From assembly GCA_020724265.1 (NCBI GenBank), contig DYHH01000004.1:1-64000 (forward strand): 64,000 nucleotides of DNA, given 5' to 3'. This document shows positions 31,316 to 39,157 of this stretch, in pieces (position 1 is the first letter of the stretch; each line of letters opens with the position of its first letter). The notes below the pieces were generated by a model that saw only the letters and a program-made list of their open reading frames with translations, made no database searches and was not told the origin of the DNA. Source of the stretch: Melioribacter roseus (GTDB lineage: Bacteria; Bacteroidota; Ignavibacteria; Ignavibacteriales; Melioribacteraceae). Position numbers and translations under genes: made by a program.

Positions 31316-33208
31316 ATGGGAATAAGTATTCGTAATAGAAAGCGTATCTTGATATTTTCACTTATTCCTGTATTGATTGCAATTCTGTTTCTTGCAGATG
31401 ATCTCGTCTTAAAAATTATAACCGCCGCAATACTTGTACTTTATGTTGGATTTATAATCTTCTTACGCGATTCGGTAAGAGAAGAATCTTTTAATAGTAC
31501 TGTCGAGGATTCATTATCCGATGAGGTTGAGATACAAGCTCCTCCGGTTAAATCAAAATCTGTTTTCGAAGTTGATGACGGAGAAGATTTTAAAATCGTA
31601 TCACCGACAAAAAAAATTGAAGTCATAACTAGCGAAAACTATGTACCAAGCGATCATGTTTCCAAGAATAAGGATTTTTTCAAACCGCAGGACCTGAAAC
31701 AAAACTTTGAACAAATAGCCACAGAAGAACTTCCCGAAAACGTATCTCATGATGAACAGTTTGCTTTTGTTCTCGAAAAGATTTTAAATGTCGTAAAAGA
31801 AGCGTTCATGGCTCATACTTCAATTTTCTTCTGGTATAATAAAAGTAAAGAAAGATTGACGCTCGAGAAGTTCGTTTCTAGTTCCGGCGAGTTTATTACG
31901 GAACAAAAATTTGATATTGAAGACGACATATTGAGTAAGATTGTTAAAAAAGAAGAACCGGAACTACTAACTGATATATCATCAACTGCGGAAAAGGATG
32001 TTATTCGTTATTATAATTCCAAGCAAGGCATAAAAAGTTTTGTCGGTGTTCCATTATTCTACGGAAAATCGCTTGCCGGAGTTCTTGCATTAGACTCAAA
32101 GGTAAATGATGCATTCGGAATAGAAACTATTTATTCTTTGGGAAGATTTGTAAGAGTTCTTTCAATAATAATTTCGTTGTTCGAAGAAAAATTTTCCGAA
32201 TCACAAGCAGAACAAAGATTAAAATCTTTATTGGGTGTGTTAAATATTGACAGGCGCTTTAGCAATGAGAAAGAACTTTTTGATATGCTGGAATCTGCAG
32301 TTTCCGAATTAATTCCATGGAGTGCTTTTACATTTGTTTATTTCGATCCTACCGACCAAAAATTCAGAACATCAAAAATTATTAACAGAACTACACTTAA
32401 ATATATAGGCGAAAATCTTGAAGTTGAATTAGGCGGTACAATTGTTGGTAAAGCCATACTAAGCGGAATGCCTATTAAAATTGATGATACTTCTTCCGGT
32501 GAGTATTTCAGATTTACAAAAAGCGAAGACATTAGTTTTGACGGTTCATTTCTCGCTATCCCTTTAGTTTACGATGACCAGAATTACGGTGTGCTCTGTT
32601 TTGAAACGCTTAAGAAAAATATTTATACTACTGAAGATGTTCAATTCATGAAACAATCGACGAAAATATTTTCATTTATGGTACATTCTTATTCTTCACA
32701 GAAAATATTAAAATCTCTTTTATCGGTTGATATTGAAACAAGGGCTTTAAATAGTACTGCATTTATTTCTCAACTTAGAAATGATCTGTTTAAGGCAAAT
32801 GAATTAAATGCCGAAGGTGCAATTGCTTTAATTAAAATTGACGATTTCATTGAAGAGGATTCTTTGTTTGAAGGAAATCCTTTCCCGAAAGTTCTAAAAT
32901 CCATCGCTAATACAATACGAGAGGAAATTACTCCATTGAATCTATTCGGACGTTTGGATGAACGAGTATTTGCGGTTTACTTTTTTAATGCAACAACAAA
33001 GGATGTTTTTTTATGGTCTGAAAAGTTGCGAATCAAAATAGCTCGTAAACCTATCGCAGTTGTAACAAAACAGACAACATTTACAGTATCAATAGGTGTC
33101 GCATCGGCGTCACATAAAACCGACGTTGAACTTGTATTAAGCGATGCAAACTTAGCCTTAAATAAAGCCCTTGAAAAAGGGGGAAATTCAGTTAAGAGTA
33201 TAAATTAA
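31316..33208 (+). CDS. Membrane-anchored GAF-domain protein with degenerate GGDEF-like C-terminus
   Basis: 630 aa. Two hydrophobic segments at about 10-48 are followed by an acidic linker, then two GAF-like domains (about 145-285 and 300-455) and a C-terminal domain shaped like GGDEF (about 470-630). The expected GGDEF signature is replaced by LDERVF (about 547-552), while the DIETRALNSTAF start and the SIGVAS strand of that fold remain. It is therefore probably a sensor without diguanylate cyclase activity. The start is uncertain: ATG 31316 or in-frame TTG 31301; neither has a clear RBS. It is joined to deoB by a two-base gap. Confidence 0.75.
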   Translation: MGISIRNRKRILIFSLIPVLIAILFLADDLVLKIITAAILVLYVGFIIFLRDSVREESFNSTVEDSLSDEVEIQAPPVKSKSVFEVDDGEDFKIVSPTKKIEVITSENYVPSDHVSKNKDFFKPQDLKQNFEQIATEELPENVSHDEQFAFVLEKILNVVKEAFMAHTSIFFWYNKSKERLTLEKFVSSSGEFITEQKFDIEDDILSKIVKKEEPELLTDISSTAEKDVIRYYNSKQGIKSFVGVPLFYGKSLAGVLALDSKVNDAFGIETIYSLGRFVRVLSIIISLFEEKFSESQAEQRLKSLLGVLNIDRRFSNEKELFDMLESAVSELIPWSAFTFVYFDPTDQKFRTSKIINRTTLKYIGENLEVELGGTIVGKAILSGMPIKIDDTSSGEYFRFTKSEDISFDGSFLAIPLVYDDQNYGVLCFETLKKNIYTTEDVQFMKQSTKIFSFMVHSYSSQKILKSLLSVDIETRALNSTAFISQLRNDLFKANELNAEGAIALIKIDDFIEEDSLFEGNPFPKVLKSIANTIREEITPLNLFGRLDERVFAVYFFNATTKDVFLWSEKLRIKIARKPIAVVTKQTTFTVSIGVASASHKTDVELVLSDANLALNKALEKGGNSVKSIN

Positions 33209-33210
33209 TT

Positions 33211-34374
33211 TTGAATAATTTTTTTATAATAATTCTTGACGGTGTCGGTGTTGGTGAATTGCCCGATGCCGGAAATTACGGCGACGAAGGAAGCAATACT
33301 CTCGCAAATATTGCTAAGCAAATCGGAGAGTTTAATCTTCCGAACCTTCAATCGCTCGGTTTAGGAAACATAATTGAAATTATCGGTCTCCCGCCGTCAG
33401 TTAAGCCTCTCGCCTCATACGGTAAAATGCAGGAAGTATCCAAAGGGAAAGATTCCACAACGGGGCATTGGGAAATTGCCGGGCTTAAACTTGATTTTGA
33501 TTTTCCATATTATCCGAACGGATTTCCGGAAGATGTAGTTGAAAATTTTAAACAGGCAGCTAATGTAAGTGGTATTTTAGGGAACAAACCGGCATCGGGA
33601 ACTGCAATTATTGATGAACTCGGTAATGAACATGTAAAGACAGGTTTCCCGATTGTTTATACTTCTGCAGATTCGGTTTTCCAAATTGCCGCTCACGAAG
33701 ATGTTATTCAAATTGATAGATTATACGAAATTTGTCAAATTGCACGCGATAGAGTTTTAGTTGGGCAACATGCGGTTGGAAGAGTTATTGCACGACCTTT
33801 TATCGGTGAACCTGGAAACTTCAGTCGCACAACAAATAGAAAAGATTTTTCACTTAATCCTCCCTCAAATACTATACTTAATTTTCTTCAGCAAAATAAT
33901 ATACAAACAGTTGCAATCGGGAAGATAAATGATCTCTTTAATTACAATGGGATTGATATAAAAGAAAAAACCAAAAGTAATTCCGAAGGCATGTCTAAAC
34001 TTATTCATTATACAAATGCTGTGAAAAATAGCTTTGTGTTTATAAACTTAGTCGATTTTGATGTATACTTTGGACATCGCAACGACACGGTTGGGTTTTA
34101 TAATGCCCTAAGGGAATTCGATGATTGGCTACCAAGTTTTCTTGAGAAACTTGATGAAACGGATGCATTAATTATAACGGCTGATCACGGTAATGATCCT
34201 ACTACCCCGAGTACCGATCACAGTAGAGAATACGTTCCATTACTTTTCTATCGGAAAAACAAAGCCGGAAGAAATTTAGGAATAAGGAAAACTTTTTCAG
34301 ATGCGGCTCAAACCGTTGCTCATTTTTACAAGATCAATAATAATTTATCTGGCAGTAGTTTTCTAAATGAATGA
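33211..34374 (+). CDS. deoB: Phosphopentomutase
   Basis: 387 aa, TTG start two bases after the preceding stop. It interconverts ribose/deoxyribose 1- and 5-phosphates in nucleoside salvage. Alkaline-phosphatase-superfamily metal ligands are visible in LDGVGVGELPDA, the catalytic Thr region GKDSTTGHWEIAG, and DHGNDPTTPSTDHSRE. Its last bases overlap the start of the next small gene by eight. Confidence 0.95.
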   Translation: MNNFFIIILDGVGVGELPDAGNYGDEGSNTLANIAKQIGEFNLPNLQSLGLGNIIEIIGLPPSVKPLASYGKMQEVSKGKDSTTGHWEIAGLKLDFDFPYYPNGFPEDVVENFKQAANVSGILGNKPASGTAIIDELGNEHVKTGFPIVYTSADSVFQIAAHEDVIQIDRLYEICQIARDRVLVGQHAVGRVIARPFIGEPGNFSRTTNRKDFSLNPPSNTILNFLQQNNIQTVAIGKINDLFNYNGIDIKEKTKSNSEGMSKLIHYTNAVKNSFVFINLVDFDVYFGHRNDTVGFYNALREFDDWLPSFLEKLDETDALIITADHGNDPTTPSTDHSREYVPLLFYRKNKAGRNLGIRKTFSDAAQTVAHFYKINNNLSGSSFLNE

Positions 34375-34660
34375 TTCTCTAGTTTTTCTATTGGGTGATT
34401 TCAAATTTGTTCCGGATAACGAAGGTAACATTGATGTTCTGCATGAAAAGATAAACTCATTGGTTAATAGAGGCATTGTTGAAGTAAACGTAGAAAGTAT
34501 TGATAAAAAAAATAATATTACCATAAGTAAAAAAATTAACCTGCACTCATTTTTAAAAATAAAAGAAATGCAATCCTTACCAGATGCCGTTGTTCTTGAT
34601 TTTCTTATTTCAAAAGGGGGATTAAAAAAATCAGATTTCGTTAAAAGAATTATTTTATGA
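34367..34660 (+). CDS. Hypothetical protein between deoB and a PIN-domain gene
   Basis: 97 aa with no recognised family. It is acidic to neutral with alternating hydrophobic residues, and contains an NGRIVEVNVES-like beta stretch and a C-terminal lysine-rich helix. It overlaps deoB by 8 bases and the next gene by the ATGA arrangement, which argues it is translated. By position just ahead of a PIN gene it could be an antitoxin-like partner, but no DNA-binding motif is visible. Confidence 0.6.
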   Translation: MNDSLVFLLGDFKFVPDNEGNIDVLHEKINSLVNRGIVEVNVESIDKKNNITISKKINLHSFLKIKEMQSLPDAVVLDFLISKGGLKKSDFVKRIIL

Positions 34661-35043
34661 GCAGTAAGAAAAATGAATATATGATTGATACGGATGTTTT
34701 GCTTCAACATTTAACACATGAAACAAATACGAAATCCGATTTAGAAAAAGTTATGGAATGTGGAATTTGTTTTACAACTGTTATAAATTCCGCTGAGTTA
34801 TATTTTGCTTCTCGAAATAAAGAAGAAAAAAAGTTAGTTGATGCACTAATGCGTTCGGTTAATGTTCTTGGTTTTCACTCTCGTTACAGTATGTTGGTTA
34901 ATGAGTTTATTGATAAAGTTGATTCTGTTAGAGACGCTTTATTTTGTGCAACGGCAAAAATCAGCAAGTTGCCGGTTGTAACTTATAACAAGGAAAAATA
35001 TTCGTTAACCGGAATTAAAATAATTGATCCATATAATTTGTGA
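34657..35043 (+). CDS. PIN-domain protein (putative ribonuclease)
   Basis: 128 aa. PIN-fold acidic residues are D11 (and D13), E47 and D93, with the terminal strand VVTYN (N111), consistent with a Mg-dependent endoribonuclease as in VapC toxins. The start overlaps the previous stop (ATGA). It is embedded in a housekeeping gene row rather than an island, so it may be a VapC-like toxin or a cellular RNA-processing enzyme; the sequence does not decide. Confidence 0.75.
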   Translation: MSSKKNEYMIDTDVLLQHLTHETNTKSDLEKVMECGICFTTVINSAELYFASRNKEEKKLVDALMRSVNVLGFHSRYSMLVNEFIDKVDSVRDALFCATAKISKLPVVTYNKEKYSLTGIKIIDPYNL

Positions 35044-35051
35044 GGTGATAA

Positions 35052-35351
35052 GTGTTATTAGGTAAAGTTATAGGAACAGTTTGGTCAACTCGTAAAGATG
35101 AAAATTTAGTCGGTGCAAAATTTTTAATTGTGCGTGAATTAGATCTCGATTATAAACCACTGAAAAATTTTGTAGTTGCGGTTGACTCCGTTGGTGCCGG
35201 GGTTGGTGAAATTGTTCTTGCAGCGCAAGGCAGTTCTGCTAGGCAGACCAACATAACCAAAAATAAACCCGTCGATGCCGTAATTATGGCTATTGTTGAT
35301 AAATTAGATATTAGCGTTAAAGATAATCTTCAAGAAACTTTAAAGAATTAA
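35052..35351 (+). CDS. EutN/CcmL-family microcompartment vertex protein, copy 1
   Basis: 99 aa, GTG start with GAGGTG upstream. It begins MLLGKVIGTVWSTRKDENL, has a central VAVDSVGAGVGEIVLAAQGSSAR and ends with PVDAVIMAIVDKLDI, the pattern of pentameric shell-vertex proteins of bacterial microcompartments. No hexameric shell protein or encapsulated aldehyde enzyme lies in this window, so the shell it belongs to, if any, is elsewhere. It is followed after 4 bases by a paralogue. Confidence 0.85.
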   Translation: MLLGKVIGTVWSTRKDENLVGAKFLIVRELDLDYKPLKNFVVAVDSVGAGVGEIVLAAQGSSARQTNITKNKPVDAVIMAIVDKLDISVKDNLQETLKN

Positions 35352-35355
35352 TGTA

Positions 35356-35628
35356 ATGATACTTGGTAAAGTTATAGGAACTATATGGGCAACACGAAAG
35401 TATGATTCGGTTAAGAATTATAAAATGCAATTTGTTCAACCGATAAATTCTAAAAAAGAAAATATCGGCAGACCTATAATTGCATTAGACACTATCGGTG
35501 CAGGTCCCGGAGAAATTGTTTTTTATATAACTGCAAGTGAAGCGGTAATCCCGCTTTCTGTTGATATGGCACCGGTTGACGCATCTATTGTTGGTATTGT
35601 TGATTCAATTAATTCGGAAATCAATTAG
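35356..35628 (+). CDS. EutN/CcmL-family microcompartment vertex protein, copy 2
   Basis: 90 aa, diverged paralogue of its neighbour: [19 protein letters not shown] at the N-terminus, [19 protein letters not shown] in the centre and [14 protein letters not shown] at the end. The shared frame of conserved residues (GKVIGT, GAGxGEIV, PVDA) supports a tandem duplication. It is 10 bases before rpoD with no visible promoter between, suggesting cotranscription. Confidence 0.84.
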   Translation: MILGKVIGTIWATRKYDSVKNYKMQFVQPINSKKENIGRPIIALDTIGAGPGEIVFYITASEAVIPLSVDMAPVDASIVGIVDSINSEIN

Positions 35629-35638
35629 GAGATTTCAA

Positions 35639-36493
35639 TTGAAGATCACTAAGCAATTTACAAATCGTGAAAGCCAATCCTTAGATAAATATTTGCAGGA
35701 AATCGGAAAAGTAGATTTATTAACAGCCGATGAAGAAATTGATCTTGCTAAAAAAATTAAGAAAGGCGATCAAAAAGCTTTGGAAAAATTGGTGAAAGCT
35801 AACCTTAGATTTGTTGTTAGTGTCGCTAAACAATATCAAAATCAAGGCTTAACACTCGGTGATCTTATTAATGAAGGTAACTTAGGTTTGATAAAAGCAG
35901 CAAAAAGATTTGATGAAACTCGCGGATTTAAATTTATTTCTTATGCTGTTTGGTGGATTAGACAATCAATTTTGCAAGCTCTTGCCGAACAAAGTAGAAT
36001 TGTGCGGTTACCGCTTAATCGTGTCGGTGCTTTAAATAAAATTGGAAGAGCTTACAGTAATTTGGAACAAGAATTTGAACGTGAACCAAGTGCAAATGAA
36101 CTTGCCAAAGAATTGGAAATGGATATAACCGAAATTTCCGACACTCTTAAGCTTTCCGGTAGACATATTTCCATGGATGCACCGTTTTCTCAAGGCGAAG
36201 AGAATAGACTGATTGATGTTTTAGAAAATGATGAAGAACCTTCTCCCGATTATTCTTTAATGTCGGAATCTTTAAGAGACGAGATCACTAGAGCACTTTT
36301 AACTCTCTCCGAACGTGAGGCGGAAGTTATTAAACTTTATTTCGGATTAGGAACCGAACATAGTATGACGCTTGAAGAAATTGGCGAAAAATTTAATCTT
36401 ACACGCGAAAGAGTTCGGCAAATAAAAGAAAAAGCAATAAGAAGATTAAGACACGCTTCAAGGAGTAAAAATCTAAGATCATATCTCGGTTAA
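35639..36493 (+). CDS. rpoD: Primary RNA polymerase sigma factor (RpoD/SigA, short form)
   Basis: 284 aa from TTG at 35639 ([20 protein letters not shown]), with AGGAGA eight bases upstream; a longer frame from 35561 runs through the preceding gene and is rejected. Region 1.1 is absent, as in Bacteroidota primary sigmas. Region 1.2 ([12 protein letters not shown]), region 2 ([36 protein letters not shown]), region 3 and region 4.2 ([28 protein letters not shown]) are complete. Confidence 0.96.
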   Translation: MKITKQFTNRESQSLDKYLQEIGKVDLLTADEEIDLAKKIKKGDQKALEKLVKANLRFVVSVAKQYQNQGLTLGDLINEGNLGLIKAAKRFDETRGFKFISYAVWWIRQSILQALAEQSRIVRLPLNRVGALNKIGRAYSNLEQEFEREPSANELAKELEMDITEISDTLKLSGRHISMDAPFSQGEENRLIDVLENDEEPSPDYSLMSESLRDEITRALLTLSEREAEVIKLYFGLGTEHSMTLEEIGEKFNLTRERVRQIKEKAIRRLRHASRSKNLRSYLG

Positions 36494-36498
36494 TTCTG

Positions 36499-37170
36499 AT
36501 GCTTATAAAAGATTTCATTCTTTTTGTTTTTGTGTTTTTAATATTATTCTCATTCTCTGCATGCTCTTCTACAACTCAATCCGAACGGTACAAAAAACCG
36601 AAAGAGCCGGAAACTGAGCCTTCATCATCCGTCCGCTTTACTTCAAAAGATGATTCTATACAAGATACTTCCGTTTATAGTGCGGTACCTAATGAATTAA
36701 CCGAATTTGATGAGCTGCCGGTTGAAGATTATCCGGTTGATACAAAAGATTTTATCGGTAAGTATGAAAAAATTGAGAGCTTAAGCAGTGCATTAACTAC
36801 CAGAGAAAAAATTCTATTTGAAATAATTTCTTATCTCGATACTCCTTATAAATACGGCGGTGTCGACCATAATGGAATTGATTGTTCTGCTTTTACACAT
36901 CATGTCTTTAATACTTCAATTGGAATAGAGCTGCCGCGGACTGCAAGCGAACAATATAATATTGGCAATAAAATTTCTAATAAAAGTGAATTACAGTTTG
37001 GAGACCTTGTCTTTTTTAATACTACACGTCGATCATATCCCGGACACGTTGGAATTTATCTTGGAGAAAACCTTTTTGCACATGCCAGCCGGTCATTAGG
37101 TGTAACAGTATCCTCACTTAACAGCACTTATTACAATAAACGTTTTGTTGGAGCACGCCGTATTCAGTAA
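36499..37170 (+). CDS. NlpC/P60-family cell-wall hydrolase, lipoprotein
   Basis: 223 aa. A signal peptide ends in the lipobox FSAC (Cys about 23), so it should be lipid-anchored. After a Ser/Pro/Glu-rich linker the C-terminal NlpC/P60 domain (about 110-223) has the catalytic Cys C129 in GIDCSAFTH and His H183 in GHVGIYLG. It probably cleaves peptidoglycan stem peptides at the outer envelope. It starts 5 bases after rpoD. Confidence 0.9.
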   Translation: MLIKDFILFVFVFLILFSFSACSSTTQSERYKKPKEPETEPSSSVRFTSKDDSIQDTSVYSAVPNELTEFDELPVEDYPVDTKDFIGKYEKIESLSSALTTREKILFEIISYLDTPYKYGGVDHNGIDCSAFTHHVFNTSIGIELPRTASEQYNIGNKISNKSELQFGDLVFFNTTRRSYPGHVGIYLGENLFAHASRSLGVTVSSLNSTYYNKRFVGARRIQ

Positions 37171-37185
37171 TTCGATCAAACCAAA

Positions 37186-37214
37186 TTGAAATTCTTTACT
37201 TAATCGGTTAAATT
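37186..37214 (+). promoter_or_regulatory. Probable fumC promoter
   Basis: TTGAAA at 37186-37191, 17-base spacer, TAAATT at 37209-37214, placed 30 bases before the fumC ATG. Same layout as the rpsL and acyl-CoA synthetase promoters. Confidence 0.55.
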
Positions 37215-37243
37215 TATCTGTTAAAAAAATCATTGGAGATTTT

Positions 37244-38638
37244 ATGGAATTTAGAATTGAAACCGATACTATGGGCGAAGTTAAAGTTCCTTCGGACAAA
37301 TATTACGGTGCCCAAACTGCAAGATCATTAATGAATTTTAAAATTGGGGGAGAAACTTTCCCGCGTGAAATTATTCGTGCTTTAGGTGTTCTGAAGAAAG
37401 CTGCTGCATTGACTAATTATGAATTGGGAATGATGCCTAAAGAAAAAGCAGATTTAATTGTACAAGCAGCCGATGAAGTAATTAACGGTAAACTTGATGA
37501 ACATTTTCCGTTAGTTGTTTGGCAGACCGGAAGCGGTACACAAACCAATATGAATTCGAATGAAGTGATTGCTAATCGTGCAATCGAAATTGCCGGCGGA
37601 AAATTAGGCAGTAAATCCCCGGTTCACCCTAATGATGATGTAAACAAAGCTCAATCTTCTAACGATACTTTCCCAACAGCGATGCACATTGCTGCCGTTG
37701 AACAAATTACACATCATCTTATTCCGAATGTTACAAAACTGAGAGATGCACTTGAAGCTAAAGCAAAAGAGTTCGATGATATTATCAAAATCGGTAGAAC
37801 TCATTTAATGGATGCTGTTCCTTTAACTTTAGGTCAAGAATTCTCTGGTTATGTTCAACAATTAACTTATGGATTAGAAAGAATTGAAAGCTGTCTTCCA
37901 AGATTAAAAGAACTTGCGTTAGGCGGTACAGCTGTAGGTACCGGGCTTAACACGCACGAAAAATTCGCCGTGCTTTCGGCAAAGATGATTTCCGAGATAA
38001 CCGGGATCGAATTTAAAACCGCACCGAATAAATTTGAAGCTCTTGCCTCCCATGACGCAATTGTTGAAGCAAGCGGTGTTATGAAAACTTTAGCTGCATC
38101 ATTGATGAAAATTGCAAACGATATTAGATGGCTTGGAAGTGGACCAAGATGCGGAATAGGGGAAATCAATTTACCGGCTAACGAACCCGGAAGTTCTATT
38201 ATGCCCGGTAAAGTTAATCCAACCCAATCTGAAGCTATGACAATGGTTTGCGCTCAAGTTATGGGTAATGATGTTGCTATTAATATCGGAGGATTAAGCG
38301 GTAATTTCGAATTGAATGTTTTCAAACCGGTAATGATTTATAATCTGCTGCAATCCATTAGACTGCTCGGTGATGCATGCGACAGCTTTACGGAACATTG
38401 CGTTGTTGGTATTGAAGCAAACAAAGTAAATATAGATAAGAATTTGAAAAACTCATTAATGCTTGTTACCGCGTTAAATCCTCATATCGGATATGATAAT
38501 GCTGCGATGGTTGCTAAGAAAGCTTATAATGATAATACTACATTAAAAGAAGCTGTTGTTGAACTGGGTCTTCTAACAGCAGAAGAATTTGATGAGAAAG
38601 TAAGACCTGAAAATATGATTGGACCAAAAAAAGGTTAA
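37244..38638 (+). CDS. fumC: Fumarate hydratase, class II
   Basis: 464 aa. Catalyses fumarate-malate interconversion in the TCA cycle. The superfamily signature [11 protein letters not shown] is at 316-326, and the [14 protein letters not shown] and [13 protein letters not shown] stretches mark it as fumarase rather than aspartase or argininosuccinate lyase. It has its own promoter and a GGAG RBS. Further downstream genes start after a 171-base gap. Confidence 0.95.
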   Translation: MEFRIETDTMGEVKVPSDKYYGAQTARSLMNFKIGGETFPREIIRALGVLKKAAALTNYELGMMPKEKADLIVQAADEVINGKLDEHFPLVVWQTGSGTQTNMNSNEVIANRAIEIAGGKLGSKSPVHPNDDVNKAQSSNDTFPTAMHIAAVEQITHHLIPNVTKLRDALEAKAKEFDDIIKIGRTHLMDAVPLTLGQEFSGYVQQLTYGLERIESCLPRLKELALGGTAVGTGLNTHEKFAVLSAKMISEITGIEFKTAPNKFEALASHDAIVEASGVMKTLAASLMKIANDIRWLGSGPRCGIGEINLPANEPGSSIMPGKVNPTQSEAMTMVCAQVMGNDVAINIGGLSGNFELNVFKPVMIYNLLQSIRLLGDACDSFTEHCVVGIEANKVNIDKNLKNSLMLVTALNPHIGYDNAAMVAKKAYNDNTTLKEAVVELGLLTAEEFDEKVRPENMIGPKKG

Positions 38639-38730
38639 TTTTTTTATAAGTATTGATTCCGTGTCTACTGTTTATTTTATTCAGTATTGCATTAGATAAT
38701 GTGTTATTGGAAATAGCAATCAAAAAATTA

Positions 38731-38775
38731 CAGCACAGATTATAATTTAGCATTTCAATGAAATAATCTGTGCTG
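38731..38775 (+). repeat. 13-bp perfect inverted repeat downstream of fumC
   Basis: CAGCACAGATTAT at 38731-38743 and its exact complement at 38763-38775, with a 19-base loop. It could fold as a transcript-end structure for fumC, but no T-run follows; an operator for the gene starting at 38810 is the other option. Confidence 0.55.
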
Positions 38776-38809
38776 ATCTTTAAATATATTTATAACAATT
38801 AAAAATAGA

Positions 38810-39145
38810 TTGAACGAAACAATTCTAAATATCTACCTGGTCATTGAAAATGATTTGGTAACGGCTTTCAGAGCTAAAGCTTATCAACAAGCAGGGAGTG
38901 ATGAAGAAAAAATTGATTTCTTAAAAAGAAATGCTAAACTAGATTTTAATTCCGCTCTTTTATTTGAATCACCTGTTGACAAGTACGGTAGGTTTATGTC
39001 TTATAAACGATTTGCAAAATTTGAAAAACAAGGGATGCATTATAGATTGTTTGAAGAAATATTTTCTGAATTTGAAGTCCCGGATAAACCCTTAATTTGC
39101 GTAACACCAATTGTGAACGGTGAATTTTACGGCGAAGAATTTTAA
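38810..39145 (+). CDS. Hypothetical protein upstream of transketolase
   Basis: 111 aa, not recognised. Soluble, charged, with probable alpha-helices (AFRAKAYQQAGSDEEKIDFLKRNAKLDF) and a C-terminal strand segment (LICVTPIVNGEFYGEEF). The TTG start lacks a clear RBS; the first in-frame ATG is far inside, so the start is provisional. It ends 12 bases before tkt, suggesting coexpression. Confidence 0.6.
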   Translation: MNETILNIYLVIENDLVTAFRAKAYQQAGSDEEKIDFLKRNAKLDFNSALLFESPVDKYGRFMSYKRFAKFEKQGMHYRLFEEIFSEFEVPDKPLICVTPIVNGEFYGEEF

Positions 39146-39157
39146 CATGGAGATAAA

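Noticed and set aside
35561-35638. 26-residue extension of the primary sigma factor
   Set aside because: It is an out-of-frame reading of the EutN-like gene; the TTG at 35639 has an RBS and matches the family start.
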